A program made the position numbers and the translations under genes. Under the pieces are notes generated by a model that was not told where the DNA came from, ran no database searches, and saw only the letters and a program-made list of their open reading frames with translations. Shown here one piece after another: positions 34,202-42,629 of a DNA stretch of 64,000 nucleotides. Every line of letters begins with the position of its first letter. Positions within the stretch are counted from its first letter, which is position 1. Source of the stretch: Deinococcales bacterium (GTDB taxonomy: Bacteria > Deinococcota > Deinococci > Deinococcales > JAAFIG01); the NCBI GenBank assembly GCA_013298595.1, contig JAAFIG010000013.1:1-64000 (forward strand), in the 5' to 3' direction.

Positions 34202-34241
34202 TCTTGGTTTTTCGAGGCTTCTCGAGATAAGGGGTTCTAAC

Positions 34242-36314
34242 GTGGGTTTATTCATTACGATAGTGGCGGGTCTATTAGCGATTGTTGCTGGGGCGGCTTT
34301 AACGGCGAATATTCTCAGAAAGCCTGATGGCAATGATCGGATGCGGGCAATTGCAGCAGCCATTCAGGAAGGTGCTAGTGCGTATTTGCAAAAGCAGTAC
34401 ACAGCCGTAGCTGTTGTGGCTGTGGTGATGTTTGTGATCCTTGGTTTTGGTTTGAATTGGCTGACAGCGATTTATTTTATGGTGGGTGCTGTGGCTTCAG
34501 GTGCGGCTGGTTTTATTGGTATGAATGTGGCTGTGCGTGCCAATGTCCGCACGGCACAAGCTGCTAATGACGGGCTTGGCGCTGCGATGCAAGTGGCAAC
34601 TTGGGGTGGCGCTGTAACTGGTTTATTTGTGGTTGGTTTGGGCATTTTGGTGCTTGGATTGCTGACCCAATTTTCACCTTTGATCGAAGGTCGAATTAAT
34701 CCAGATGCGTTAATTGGTTTGGGGTTTGGTGCCAGTTTAATCAGTGTTTTTGCCCGTCTTGGTGGTGGTATTTACACCAAAGCTGCCGATGTCGGAGCCG
34801 ATTTGGTGGGTAAAGTTGAAGCGGGTATTCCCGAAGACGACCCACGGAACCCAGCAGTAATTGCTGATAATGTTGGCGATAACGTTGGTGATGATGCTGG
34901 TATGGCAGCTGATTTATTCGAGACATTGGTCGTAACAGCCATTTCTGCGATGCTTCTTGGGCATTTGGTGGCTGGTGGTAATGACACATTGGTTTGGTTA
35001 CCGTTAATTATTGGTTCAGTTGGTATTCTTGCCAGTATTGTTGGGGTTTTTGCTGTTACGCCACCTAAAGATGGTTCGCAAATTATGAATAGTTTGTACC
35101 GTGGTGTTTGGGTCTCGAGTATCTTGTCTCTGATTGGGTTTTTCCTGATTATTAATGTGTTTGGTATGGTGAACGTAACGGGGGCTAAGTTACCCAACGG
35201 GGCGGATTTAACCAATTTCAATTTATTTTTGGCAAGTACAGTGGGTGTGGCTGTCACACTTGGGTTAATGTATATTACCGATTACTACACAGCTTCTGGT
35301 TATGCTCCAGTGCGTGGCATTGCCAAAGCCAGTATCACAGGGCATGGCACCAATATCATTGCTGGTTTAGCTGTTGGTATGAAAGCCACTGCTTTTCCTG
35401 TACTGGTGATTGTGGCTGGTACATTGGTGTCGTTTAGTTTTGCTGGTTTGTACGGCGTGGCAATTGCTGCAATGGCAATGCTTTCGTTGTGCGGCATTAT
35501 TGTTACTGTGGATGCTTTCGGACCGATTACCGATAATGCTGGTGGTATTGCTGAAATGGCAGAGATGGGTGAAAACGTTCGTAATGTCACAGACCCACTA
35601 GATGCTGTTGGTAACACCACTAAAGCTGTAACCAAAGGCTACGCAATTGGTTCGGCTGGTTTGGCTGCATTGGCATTATTTGCCGCTTACACTGCCGAAT
35701 TCGAGAAACTTGGTAAAACCATCACCTTTGATTTATCCAATCCTTACGTGATTGCTGGTTTATTGATTGGTGGTATTTTGCCTTGCTTATTTGCTGCTAT
35801 GAGTATGGAAGCTGTAGGGCGAGCCGCAGGTGCTGTTGTGCTCGAGGTGCGTCGGCAATTTCGAGAAATGCCTGGCATTATGGATGGTAGTCAAAAACCA
35901 GACTATCGTCAGTGCGTGGGTATTGTGACCGAAGCAGCCTTAAAGGAAATGCGTATTCCCGCGATTTTGCCTGTGGCTGCACCAATTATTGTTGGGTTTG
36001 CACTTGGGGCACAAGCCTTAGGTGGGTTGTTGGTTGGTAGTATCGTGGTAGGTATTTTTATGGCAATCCAAATGACCACGGGTGGTGGTGCTTGGGATAA
36101 CGCCAAAAAGTACATTGAATCAGGCGATCTCAAAGACGAAAATGGTGTGGTGCTGAAAAAAGGCAGTTTCGCCCATCAAGCCGCTGTTACAGGCGATACA
36201 GTTGGCGATCCATATAAAGATACTGCTGGTCCAGCAATCAACCCTATGATTAAAGTGATTAACATTGTTGCTTTGCTGATTGTGCCATTGTTGGTGCAAT
36301 GGGGCAGATTCTAA
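34242..36314 (+). CDS. hppA: membrane-bound proton-pumping pyrophosphatase
   Basis: A 690-residue, about 16-helix ion pump that hydrolyses pyrophosphate. Catalytic motifs: [39 protein letters not shown], and a C-terminal [18 protein letters not shown]. The K+-dependence determinant reads GNTTKA, with Lys at about residue 461. In this family a Lys there, instead of the Ala of K+-dependent enzymes, marks K+-independent H+ pumps. The GTG at 34242 with AAGGGG upstream is preferred; the longer in-frame TTG overlaps the promoter and adds a non-membrane tail. Ended by the terminator at 36327-36362. Confidence 0.95.
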   Translation: MGLFITIVAGLLAIVAGAALTANILRKPDGNDRMRAIAAAIQEGASAYLQKQYTAVAVVAVVMFVILGFGLNWLTAIYFMVGAVASGAAGFIGMNVAVRANVRTAQAANDGLGAAMQVATWGGAVTGLFVVGLGILVLGLLTQFSPLIEGRINPDALIGLGFGASLISVFARLGGGIYTKAADVGADLVGKVEAGIPEDDPRNPAVIADNVGDNVGDDAGMAADLFETLVVTAISAMLLGHLVAGGNDTLVWLPLIIGSVGILASIVGVFAVTPPKDGSQIMNSLYRGVWVSSILSLIGFFLIINVFGMVNVTGAKLPNGADLTNFNLFLASTVGVAVTLGLMYITDYYTASGYAPVRGIAKASITGHGTNIIAGLAVGMKATAFPVLVIVAGTLVSFSFAGLYGVAIAAMAMLSLCGIIVTVDAFGPITDNAGGIAEMAEMGENVRNVTDPLDAVGNTTKAVTKGYAIGSAGLAALALFAAYTAEFEKLGKTITFDLSNPYVIAGLLIGGILPCLFAAMSMEAVGRAAGAVVLEVRRQFREMPGIMDGSQKPDYRQCVGIVTEAALKEMRIPAILPVAAPIIVGFALGAQALGGLLVGSIVVGIFMAIQMTTGGGAWDNAKKYIESGDLKDENGVVLKKGSFAHQAAVTGDTVGDPYKDTAGPAINPMIKVINIVALLIVPLLVQWGRF

Positions 36315-36326
36315 AGTAAACATCTT

Positions 36327-36362
36327 AAACTCGAGAGGACTTGTGTGCCTCTCGAGTTTTTT
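36327..36362 (+). terminator. hppA terminator with CTCGAG in both arms
   Basis: A 12-base perfect stem (36327-36338 with 36348-36359), nine-base loop, six T. Each arm carries CTCGAG. Confidence 0.88.
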
Positions 36363-36393
36363 AATTGAGTTGGCTTTGTATCCTGTAAACAGG

Positions 36394-36399
36394 TAAACT
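36394..36399 (+). promoter_or_regulatory. leaderless promoter, -10 TAAACT
   Basis: TAAACT, then GCTGCT, then the ATG at 36406. A TTGGCT at 36370-36375 lies 18 bases before it as a -35 candidate. Confidence 0.5.
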
Positions 36400-36405
36400 G
36401 CTGCT

Positions 36406-36894
36406 ATGAACGCTCGAGTTGGTATTGCCATTTTGATTATTGTGTTAGTCGCTGCGGCGGCTTTGATTCTTCGTCCTGCGCCTGCTGCAACTGCGCCGCA
36501 AAATATTGCCAGTACAGCAACAACACCTGTCACTAAGCCACCAGAACTGGATAAAGCCACGCTCGAGGCGGCTCGTAAAGCCTCTGAAGCCAGTACAAAA
36601 CAAGCCAATGCAGTCCAAGCCAATGCTGCAAAAGTGGCTGGAGATGCGAAACCTGTACTCGAGGGATACAGTTTTTTAACAGTCGAAAGCGAATTAATTT
36701 TGTCTTATGCTGTGAATTTTGATCCTGTTGAGAATGCTGCCAGTACCGATAAATTTGCGGCAGCTTTAGCAAAAAATTGGAAAATTAAAGAACTCGAGTC
36801 GTATAAACCCAAGAAAATTACCATTGAATTTTACAGTGGTAAAGACCGAATTAAAGCTAAACGCTCATTTGACCCAACTGGTAAAGCAATATAA
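36406..36894 (+). CDS. anchored or secreted protein of unknown function
   Basis: A 162-residue protein. The N-terminal hydrophobic segment MNARVGIAILIIVLVAAAALIL acts as a signal anchor. An Ala/Thr/Pro-rich linker with heptad-like EAARKASEASTKQANAVQAN comes next, then a compact domain (about 85-160) with SFLTVESELILSYAVNF and KKITIEFYSGKDRIKAKRSF. I do not recognise the C-terminal domain. Monocistronic, with a leaderless promoter and a shared strong terminator. Confidence 0.65.
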   Translation: MNARVGIAILIIVLVAAAALILRPAPAATAPQNIASTATTPVTKPPELDKATLEAARKASEASTKQANAVQANAAKVAGDAKPVLEGYSFLTVESELILSYAVNFDPVENAASTDKFAAALAKNWKIKELESYKPKKITIEFYSGKDRIKAKRSFDPTGKAI

Positions 36895-36895
36895 G

Positions 36896-36921
36896 AAAAT
36901 CCCCGCTTTGGCGGGGATTTT
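36896..36921. terminator. bidirectional terminator
   Basis: AAAATCCCCGC pairs perfectly with GCGGGGATTTT around loop TTTG. A and T runs on both sides serve the convergent genes 36406-36894 and 36935-37363. Confidence 0.92.
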
Positions 36922-36934
36922 TCTTACACATAGT

Positions 36935-37363
36935 TTACGCCTCGAGAGTCGCTTCGAGTTCCATGTTTGGTACTGCTCCAAGGGCTTTAGAAACAATACA
37001 ACCTGTTTTAGTGGCTTCGGCAAGCTCGAGGAATTTCTCGGTGCTCAGCCCAGGCACTTTGGCTCGAGTGACCAATTTAAGTTTACTAATCACCATGCCA
37101 TCACCAATTTTTTCGACTGTACAATTACCTTCGGTACTGACAAATTCAGCTGCAAAACCATTGCGCTCAAGTGCAGCATTCAAAGCCATGCTGTAACAAC
37201 CAGCGTGTGCCGCAGCTAACAATTCTTCTGGGTTTGTGCCAGGACCATCTTCAAAACGGCTCGAGAAAGCGTACTGCATGTCCAGTCCGCTCTGACCTTT
37301 TAAGTGTCCTTTACCTTCTTTGAGAGTTCCAGTCCAAGTGGCGGTTGCTTTACGAGTAGGCAT
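36935..37363 (-). CDS. OsmC-family peroxiredoxin-like protein
   Basis: A 142-residue OsmC/Ohr-family thiol peroxidase that reduces organic hydroperoxides in the cytoplasm. It begins MPTRKATATWTGTLKEGKG. The two redox cysteines are in AAHAGCYSMAL and KTGCIVSKAL, and GTNPEELLAAAHAG is the OsmC subgroup signature. ATG 37363 has AAAGGAG; an ATG-like start six codons upstream overlaps that site and is not used. Confidence 0.93.
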   Translation of the reverse strand: MPTRKATATWTGTLKEGKGHLKGQSGLDMQYAFSSRFEDGPGTNPEELLAAAHAGCYSMALNAALERNGFAAEFVSTEGNCTVEKIGDGMVISKLKLVTRAKVPGLSTEKFLELAEATKTGCIVSKALGAVPNMELEATLEA

Positions 37364-37488
37364 AAGTATTACTCCTTTCAAATCTTCTCGAGCATCCTAA
37401 GTTGTTGAAGCACAGACATTTGTCGCACAAACAATTTGGTCTCGAGAAACTCAGTCTGACATACCGTAGGAATTTGCACTCGGTACAG

Positions 37489-37517
37489 TTGCACAATTTC
37501 CTAAAATCAAGGATACT
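37489..37517 (+). promoter_or_regulatory. promoter of the transaldolase gene
   Basis: TTGCAC (37489-37494), 17 bases, GATACT (37512-37517), 70 bases before the ATG. It lies in the 224-base gap shared with the divergent osmC gene. Confidence 0.5.
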
Positions 37518-37587
37518 CGAGGTATCCCCAACAGTTTAGCGGTTAATTGCTTTGATGTTGGACATTTAAACATTCTTTGGAGAAAAA

Positions 37588-38238
37588 ATGCACTTATATT
37601 TAGATACTGCTATTGTTGAAGAAGTCCGAGAAATTGCTGCTTGGGGTGTGTTAAGTGGTTGTACCACCAACCCTAGTCTGATTCTGGCATCTGGTCGTAA
37701 ATTTGAAGATGTGATAGCCGAAATTATCGAACTGGTCAAAGGTCCAGTTTCTGCTGAAGTGACTGCCCTCGACACTGCTGGCATGATTGCCCAAGGCAAA
37801 GAACTGCGTAAAATCTCCAATCATGTAGTAGTCAAACTCCCAACTAACCCGCAAGGATTAGCTGCTTGCCGCGCCCTGACCGACGACGGACACCCAGTCA
37901 ACATGACCTTGTGCTTTTCAATGAACCAAGCCATCCTCATGGCTCGAGCAGGTGCAACTTATATTTCGCCATTCCTCGGGCGAGTAGACGACATCAGCCA
38001 AGACGGAATGCAACTGATTAAAGATATTCGTATGATGTTAGACACCCACGACCTAAAAAGCCAAATCATTGCAGCCAGTATTCGCCACCCAATGCACGTG
38101 CACCAAGCAGCTCTGGCAGGAGCGCACATTGGCACAATGCCAGCCAAGATTTTCCAAATGCTGATTAAGCACCCATTAACCGATGCTGGGTTAGAAAAGT
38201 TCAATGCAGATTGGGAGAAAGCCAAGAAAAATCAGTAA
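37588..38238 (+). CDS. transaldolase, small FSA/TalC type
   Basis: A 216-residue TIM-barrel Schiff-base aldolase of the pentose phosphate pathway. [25 protein letters not shown] and the active-site Lys in [12 protein letters not shown] (about residue 84) are clear. So are [31 protein letters not shown], here with Met/Cys where others have Thr/Ile, and [21 protein letters not shown]. Transaldolase is likelier than fructose-6-phosphate aldolase but the two are not separable by eye. TTGGAG upstream serves as ribosome site. Confidence 0.93.
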   Translation: MHLYLDTAIVEEVREIAAWGVLSGCTTNPSLILASGRKFEDVIAEIIELVKGPVSAEVTALDTAGMIAQGKELRKISNHVVVKLPTNPQGLAACRALTDDGHPVNMTLCFSMNQAILMARAGATYISPFLGRVDDISQDGMQLIKDIRMMLDTHDLKSQIIAASIRHPMHVHQAALAGAHIGTMPAKIFQMLIKHPLTDAGLEKFNADWEKAKKNQ

Positions 38239-38307
38239 GTTATTTGAACTCATGCTGATGTGGCTAACAGAAGTACAACTCGAGCAAAAGCTGTGAGCCT
38301 CGAGATT

Positions 38308-38336
38308 TTGGTACGATGGATTCGAGTATTGATAGA
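38308..38336 (+). promoter_or_regulatory. possible promoter of the RelBE-like pair
   Basis: TTGGTA (38308-38313), 17 bases, GATAGA (38331-38336), 26 bases before the antitoxin GTG. Confidence 0.35.
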
Positions 38337-38362
38337 ATAAAATTTGCGAATAGGAGACTCAT

Positions 38363-38575
38363 GTGACTATAAGCCAACCCCAATTTATTTTTGATGAGCA
38401 CGGCAATAAAGCCTATGCAATTCTACCAATTGCTGACTATGAAGCATTTCTCGAGCAATTAGAAGATATTGAAGATACCAAAATTTTTGCAGAGCGTCGC
38501 AATCAACCCAAAGAATCTATTTCACTTGATGCTTTCAAAGAGGAGCTGAAACGTGAGGGACGGATTTCGGGTTGA
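38363..38575 (+). CDS. type II antitoxin (RelB/Phd-like)
   Basis: A 70-residue antitoxin: FIFDEHGNKAYAILPIADYEAFLEQLEDIEDTK, the small Phd/RelB-associated pattern, then an acidic helical tail that should bind the toxin. It begins with GTG behind AGGAG. Its 3' end overlaps the toxin gene by 23 bases. Likely autorepressed with the toxin. Confidence 0.82.
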   Translation: MTISQPQFIFDEHGNKAYAILPIADYEAFLEQLEDIEDTKIFAERRNQPKESISLDAFKEELKREGRISG

Positions 38576-38813
38576 AATCCCAAACCGAGTTCGTAAGGAA
38601 ATGCGGGATTTACCTGATGAAATTCTGGAACGGATTCTTGAAGTCATAACAGCTTTGCAAGTAAATCCATTACCAACAGGAACGAAAAAGCTGCAAGATC
38701 GTTCTGAGTACCGAATTCGAGTTGGTGATTACCGAATTTTGTATGAAGTGGATTTTAAAACTCGAGTTGTTGAAATTGTTGCAGTGTTACATCGGCGAAG
38801 TGCTTATCGGTAA
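38553..38813 (+). CDS. RelE/ParE-family toxin
   Basis: An 86-residue RelE-fold protein: EIPNRVRKEMRDLPDEILERI, then LQDRSEYRIRVGDYRILYEVD and VEIVAVLHRRSAYR. The RVGDYRILYEV core and terminal HRR..YR are typical of RelE/StbE mRNA interferases. GTG start inside the antitoxin gene with GAGGAG upstream. Its stop codon TAA forms part of the -10 box of the A+T-rich gene that follows. Confidence 0.88.
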   Translation: MRDGFRVEIPNRVRKEMRDLPDEILERILEVITALQVNPLPTGTKKLQDRSEYRIRVGDYRILYEVDFKTRVVEIVAVLHRRSAYR

Positions 38814-38816
38814 TGT
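38811..38816 (+). promoter_or_regulatory. leaderless -10 box TAATGT
   Basis: TAATGT overlaps the toxin stop codon and lies six bases before the ATG at 38823. Confidence 0.35.
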
Positions 38817-38822
38817 ACATAG

Positions 38823-39362
38823 ATGAAAACCACCCTACTAAAGAATGAGAATTGCGTACTTGAAGGGATAAAAATAGTTATGGATAGGTCAAACAATAGA
38901 ATAAAACAAGTGGTTATTTTTTTAAGTGTTTTCAGTTGTGTTCTTTTTTTGATTCCCTTATACGTTTCTTTTGAATTAAATAAACAAAAAGAGAAAAGCC
39001 TGCTCGGAGTTGTGTTTGTTTTATTTCTCTATTTAATTATTGCTTTTGTACCACAGATGTATAACTATTTATCCAAAAATCGGGACTCAGCACTTCGAGA
39101 AAAAGTGATTAATGGGTCGTCTCGGCTAACGGCAACAATAGTATTTTCTTGCGGTTCGCTGATATTTATTTTAGTTGGCATAAAAAATCTCTTAAATGTT
39201 TTTTTTGAATCAATACCAAAAGCATCAAATGATTTCATTGATTTTGTTTATTTAATGATACCAATACTTGGATTTTTTTCTCTTTTTGTAGCAAAAGAGC
39301 AATATAAAATATTTCAGCAAATCTTTGAAAAATCTTCTGATAAACCTAGGAGTCCTCAGTGA
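38823..39362 (+). CDS. unknown A+T-rich membrane protein
   Basis: A 179-residue protein with four hydrophobic segments near 30-48, 62-82, 102-124 and 140-158, Lys/Asn-rich loops and a charged C-terminus. Not recognised. Base composition is much more A+T-rich than rho beside it, and no CTCGAG occurs in the gene. The ATG at 38823 fits a TAATGT box; ATG 38880 (MDRSNNRIKQ) is an alternative start. Its TGA overlaps the GTG of rho (GTGA), which is surprising for a foreign gene next to a core gene. Confidence 0.55.
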   Translation: MKTTLLKNENCVLEGIKIVMDRSNNRIKQVVIFLSVFSCVLFLIPLYVSFELNKQKEKSLLGVVFVLFLYLIIAFVPQMYNYLSKNRDSALREKVINGSSRLTATIVFSCGSLIFILVGIKNLLNVFFESIPKASNDFIDFVYLMIPILGFFSLFVAKEQYKIFQQIFEKSSDKPRSPQ

Positions 39363-40606
39363 ATTATCTCGAGTTACAACAAAAAATCCTTCCCGAACTT
39401 CATCTTCTCGCCACCAAAGCTGGGGTGGAAAACGCTAAAGACTTTGAAAAAGAGGCTTTGGTGCTGGCTATTCTCGAGAAAAACGCGCTCGAGGATGGGT
39501 TTAGTTTGGCTCAGGGTTTTTTAGAAATTTCTGAGGATGGGTATGGTTTCTTGCAGGATTCTTTGCTCACCCCAGAGTCGCGTAATGTGATTGTGTCAGC
39601 TGGGCTAATTAAGCAGTTTCAGTTGCGAACAGGTGATTATGTGGTGGGTGTGGCGCGTCCGTCAAAGGAGATCGAGCGTTTTAATGCCATGATTCGGGTT
39701 GAAGCAGTCAATTCTCAAGACCCAGCAGCAGCAGCGTTGCGTCCTAAGTTTGATGATTTGATTCCCGAGCATCCAGATTCGCAAATTGTGCTCGAGACTG
39801 ATGGGGCAACTGTGGCTTCGCGGGTTGTGGATTTGCTTGCGCCAATTGGTCGGGGTCAGCGTGGTTTGATTGTTGCGCCGCCTAAAGCTGGTAAGACCAC
39901 GTTGCTGAAACGTATTGCTAATAGTATTACGGCGAATCATCCTGAAATTAAGGTGATTGTCTTGCTGGTGGATGAACGCCCCGAAGAAGTCACAGATTTC
40001 CGTGAGTCTGTCACCAGTGCCGAAGTTGTTGCTAGTACCTTCGATGAACCACCCGAAAATCATGTGCGGGTTGCCGAATTTGTCCATGAGCGCTCGAGGC
40101 GGATTGTTGAAGAGGGCGGGCATGTGGTGATTTTGTTGGATAGCATCACGCGTTTGGCTCGAGCTAATAATTTGGTCACACCTGCGACGGGGCGTACTTT
40201 GTCGGGCGGTTTAGATAGTAATGCGTTGTATTGGCCCAAGCGTTTTCTGGGTGCGGCGCGTAACATCCGTGGTGGTGGTAGTTTGACCATTTTGGCAACT
40301 GCATTGGTCGAAACTGGCTCGAGAATGGATGATGTGATTTTCGAGGAGTTCAAAGGTACAGGTAATATGGAGTTGCATCTTAGCCGTCGTCTCGAGGAGC
40401 GGCGGATTTTCCCTGCAATTGATATTCTTAAAAGCGGTACGCGCCGAGAGGAATTATTGTTGCAAACCGATGTGCTGCATAAAATGTGGTTGCTGCGAAA
40501 AGTGATTTCAGATATGGATCCTGCTGAGGCAATGGAAATGTTGCTCGAGCGTTTGAACCGCACGGAGAATAACAAGGAGTTCTTATCGCAGTTAGCAGGT
40601 GGCTAA
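39359..40606 (+). CDS. rho: transcription termination factor Rho
   Basis: A 415-residue hexameric RNA helicase that ends transcription. Rho N-terminal helices and RNA-binding domain (about 1-115, with YGFLQDSLLTPESRNVIVS). P-loop APPKAGKT at 173-180. LLVDERPEEVTDFRESV, HVVILLDSITRLARANN, and GSRMDDVIFEEFKGTGN with the secondary RNA site. Starts with GTG at 39359, overlapping the stop of the upstream A+T-rich ORF; AGGAG is seven bases upstream. Two bases separate it from ispD. Confidence 0.97.
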   Translation: MNYLELQQKILPELHLLATKAGVENAKDFEKEALVLAILEKNALEDGFSLAQGFLEISEDGYGFLQDSLLTPESRNVIVSAGLIKQFQLRTGDYVVGVARPSKEIERFNAMIRVEAVNSQDPAAAALRPKFDDLIPEHPDSQIVLETDGATVASRVVDLLAPIGRGQRGLIVAPPKAGKTTLLKRIANSITANHPEIKVIVLLVDERPEEVTDFRESVTSAEVVASTFDEPPENHVRVAEFVHERSRRIVEEGGHVVILLDSITRLARANNLVTPATGRTLSGGLDSNALYWPKRFLGAARNIRGGGSLTILATALVETGSRMDDVIFEEFKGTGNMELHLSRRLEERRIFPAIDILKSGTRREELLLQTDVLHKMWLLRKVISDMDPAEAMEMLLERLNRTENNKEFLSQLAGG

Positions 40607-40608
40607 TC

Positions 40609-41262
40609 TTGATTTCGGTGTTGATTCCAGCGGCGGGTAGCGGTGAGCGCCTTGGTATGGGTGCAAAAGCGTTGCTCGAGTTGCGTGGTAAGACTTTGCT
40701 CGAGCGGGCAGTGCAAGCTTTTGCGGGTATTGCAACCGAAATTATTGTGGCTTTGCCCGAAGCGAATCTCGAGTTGCTGGTGCAGAATGCTCGAGTGGTT
40801 GGTGGTGGGGCGACGCGTCAGGAGAGTGTGCAGAATTTACTGGCGGCTGCCACTGGCGATATTGTCTTAATTCATGATGCGGCTCGCCCTTTTTTGCCTC
40901 GAGAAGTGATTGAACGGGTGCTCGAGGCTGTGCAACGCGTCGGAGCAGCAACCGCAGCTCTACCTGTTGCGGATACTTTGGTGCTCGAGGATTCAGGCAA
41001 TTGGGGGCAGGTTACGGATCGGTCAAAGATGCGAGCAGTGCAAACACCTCAAGGTTTTAAGCGCAGTTTATTGCTCGAGGCGCACCAAAAAGCGTTGCTT
41101 GAAGGTGTTAGTGCCACCGATGATGCTGGTTTGGTGGCAAGGCTGGGTTTGCCAGTAGCGTTGTGCTTAGGCGATGAACGTTTATTCAAAGTTACTCGAG
41201 CTGGTGATTGGGCTTTGGCAACGGCATTTGCCGAGGTTTGGGATAACGGGTTAAGCTCTTAG
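40609..41262 (+). CDS. ispD: 2-C-methyl-D-erythritol 4-phosphate cytidylyltransferase
   Basis: A 217-residue nucleotidyltransferase of the MEP isoprenoid pathway, joining CTP and methylerythritol phosphate. SVLIPAAGSGERLGMGAKAL carries the CTP loop. VVGGGATRQESVQN, LIHDAARPF and PVADTLV are further family motifs, and TDDAGLVARLG is near the end. The usual Lys of the N-terminal motif sits at KALLELRGK. TTG start directly after rho. Co-transcribed with ispE, the next-but-one step enzyme. Confidence 0.93.
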   Translation: MISVLIPAAGSGERLGMGAKALLELRGKTLLERAVQAFAGIATEIIVALPEANLELLVQNARVVGGGATRQESVQNLLAAATGDIVLIHDAARPFLPREVIERVLEAVQRVGAATAALPVADTLVLEDSGNWGQVTDRSKMRAVQTPQGFKRSLLLEAHQKALLEGVSATDDAGLVARLGLPVALCLGDERLFKVTRAGDWALATAFAEVWDNGLSS

Positions 41263-41265
41263 CTC

Positions 41266-42114
41266 ATGGCTTATAACGTGCAAACCATTACCGAATTTGC
41301 TCCAGCAAAAATCAATCTTGGCTTAGCAGTCACGGGTCGGCTCGAGAATGGGTATCACACTTTGGATACCTTGTTTTGTACCTTGGATGTTGGTGACACG
41401 CTTACTCTCGAGCCAATCGAATCGGGTATTGAACTGACAGTGCTGGGTTTGGATCTACCAACTACTCGAGAAAACCTTGTCTACCGCGCTGCTGAAGCGT
41501 ACTTAGCAGCGGCTGGCATTCCTTCTGGCATCCGAATTACGCTCGAGAAACGCTTGCCAATTGCGGCTGGGCTTGGTGGTGGCTCGAGTGATGCAGCCGC
41601 AACGTTGCGTGGCTTAGAGCGTTTATTTCCTAGGGATTTAGATTTGCACAGTATTGCTAAAAAACTTGGTGCGGATGTACCTTTTTTGCTCGAAGGTGGT
41701 GCAGCTCGAGCTTCTGGTATTGGGGATATTCTCGAGCCAGTTCAGTTACCCGAAATTCATGTGGTGCTGGCAAATCCCAATGTTGGCATTACAGCTAAAG
41801 AAGCTTATGTTGGTTTGCAAGGTCGGTTTGGTGCACCGCTCGAAATGGCAGCTATTCTCGAGGCATTACACAATAAAACCATTCCGCCTTTTCGCAATGA
41901 CCTTGAAGCACCAGTGCTCGAGGTTTATCCAATTGTGCAAACAGTCAAAAATGTGTTGTCCAAAGCGGGTTTGTACGCTGTACTGATGAGCGGTTCGGGA
42001 AGTACATGTTATGGGTTAGCGCAAACTGCCCAACGAGCTAATGAAATTGCAACGGCATTACAACTCGAGTTTCCAAATTGGTGGGTTCGAGCTGCTACAA
42101 ATAAATACTTCTAG
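41266..42114 (+). CDS. ispE: 4-diphosphocytidyl-2-C-methyl-D-erythritol kinase
   Basis: A 282-residue GHMP kinase of the MEP pathway. EFAPAKINLGLAVTGRLENGYH at the N-terminus, ATP loop PIAAGLGGGSSDAAATLRGL, and LMSGSGSTCYGL near the C-terminus. Three bases after ispD. The gene is rich in CTCGAG. The following 20 bases contain a half-copy of the GCGAGG repeat. Confidence 0.96.
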   Translation: MAYNVQTITEFAPAKINLGLAVTGRLENGYHTLDTLFCTLDVGDTLTLEPIESGIELTVLGLDLPTTRENLVYRAAEAYLAAAGIPSGIRITLEKRLPIAAGLGGGSSDAAATLRGLERLFPRDLDLHSIAKKLGADVPFLLEGGAARASGIGDILEPVQLPEIHVVLANPNVGITAKEAYVGLQGRFGAPLEMAAILEALHNKTIPPFRNDLEAPVLEVYPIVQTVKNVLSKAGLYAVLMSGSGSTCYGLAQTAQRANEIATALQLEFPNWWVRAATNKYF

Positions 42115-42134
42115 CAGCGAGGCGTACCTTGACT

Positions 42135-42629
42135 TCATGTCTCGAGCAGTGCATTTAATCTATGCCAAGCAATTCTCGAGATTTGCCTAATGGCTTCTTG
42201 TTGTTCTGCTTCTGGTTCGAGGTTGTAACGGCGTTTGAATTCGCTAAGGATTTGCTTGAGGTTATGGTCGCGGACAGCAATAATAAATGGGAATCCAAAT
42301 TTGGTTTTATAACTTTGGTTTAAGCCCGAGAATTCTGCGAACAGTTCTGGACTGAGGTTATTCAGTCCTAAGCTGCTTTGCTCAGTCACGCTGTGTTGAC
42401 TCATACCAAGTTTGGTACCAAGGTCTGGGTGCTTGCGGATTAACTCGAGTTGTTGGCTGTTGCTACTGATTTGTACCGTGTGTTGCATGGTGTTATGTAA
42501 TTGCTCGAGGCTCGAGAATGGACGATTGGTATAAATGGTTTTGGCTACCCATGATGAATCTTCGTAAATGCTGCCCAAAGTAGCAATAAAGGCTGTTTCG
42601 GGCAGGGTGTTTACTTCGGTTAGGGTCAT
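42135..42629 (-). CDS. uraD: OHCU decarboxylase (ureide pathway)
   Basis: A 164-residue helical enzyme that decarboxylates 2-oxo-4-hydroxy-4-carboxy-5-ureidoimidazoline to S-allantoin in purine breakdown. IRKHPDLGTKL with its catalytic His, SVTEQSSLGLNNLSPE and FGFPFIIAVRDHN are signature motifs. No other urate-pathway gene is in the window. Its ATG directly abuts the stop of the upstream PrcB-domain gene, so it may be the second gene of that transcript. Confidence 0.92.
   Translation of the reverse strand: MTLTEVNTLPETAFIATLGSIYEDSSWVAKTIYTNRPFSSLEQLHNTMQHTVQISSNSQQLELIRKHPDLGTKLGMSQHSVTEQSSLGLNNLSPELFAEFSGLNQSYKTKFGFPFIIAVRDHNLKQILSEFKRRYNLEPEAEQQEAIRQISRIAWHRLNALLET

Noticed and set aside
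34173-34241. 23-residue extension of the pyrophosphatase
   Set aside because: It begins with TTG inside the probable promoter. The GTG at 34242 has a ribosome site and starts directly with the first membrane helix.
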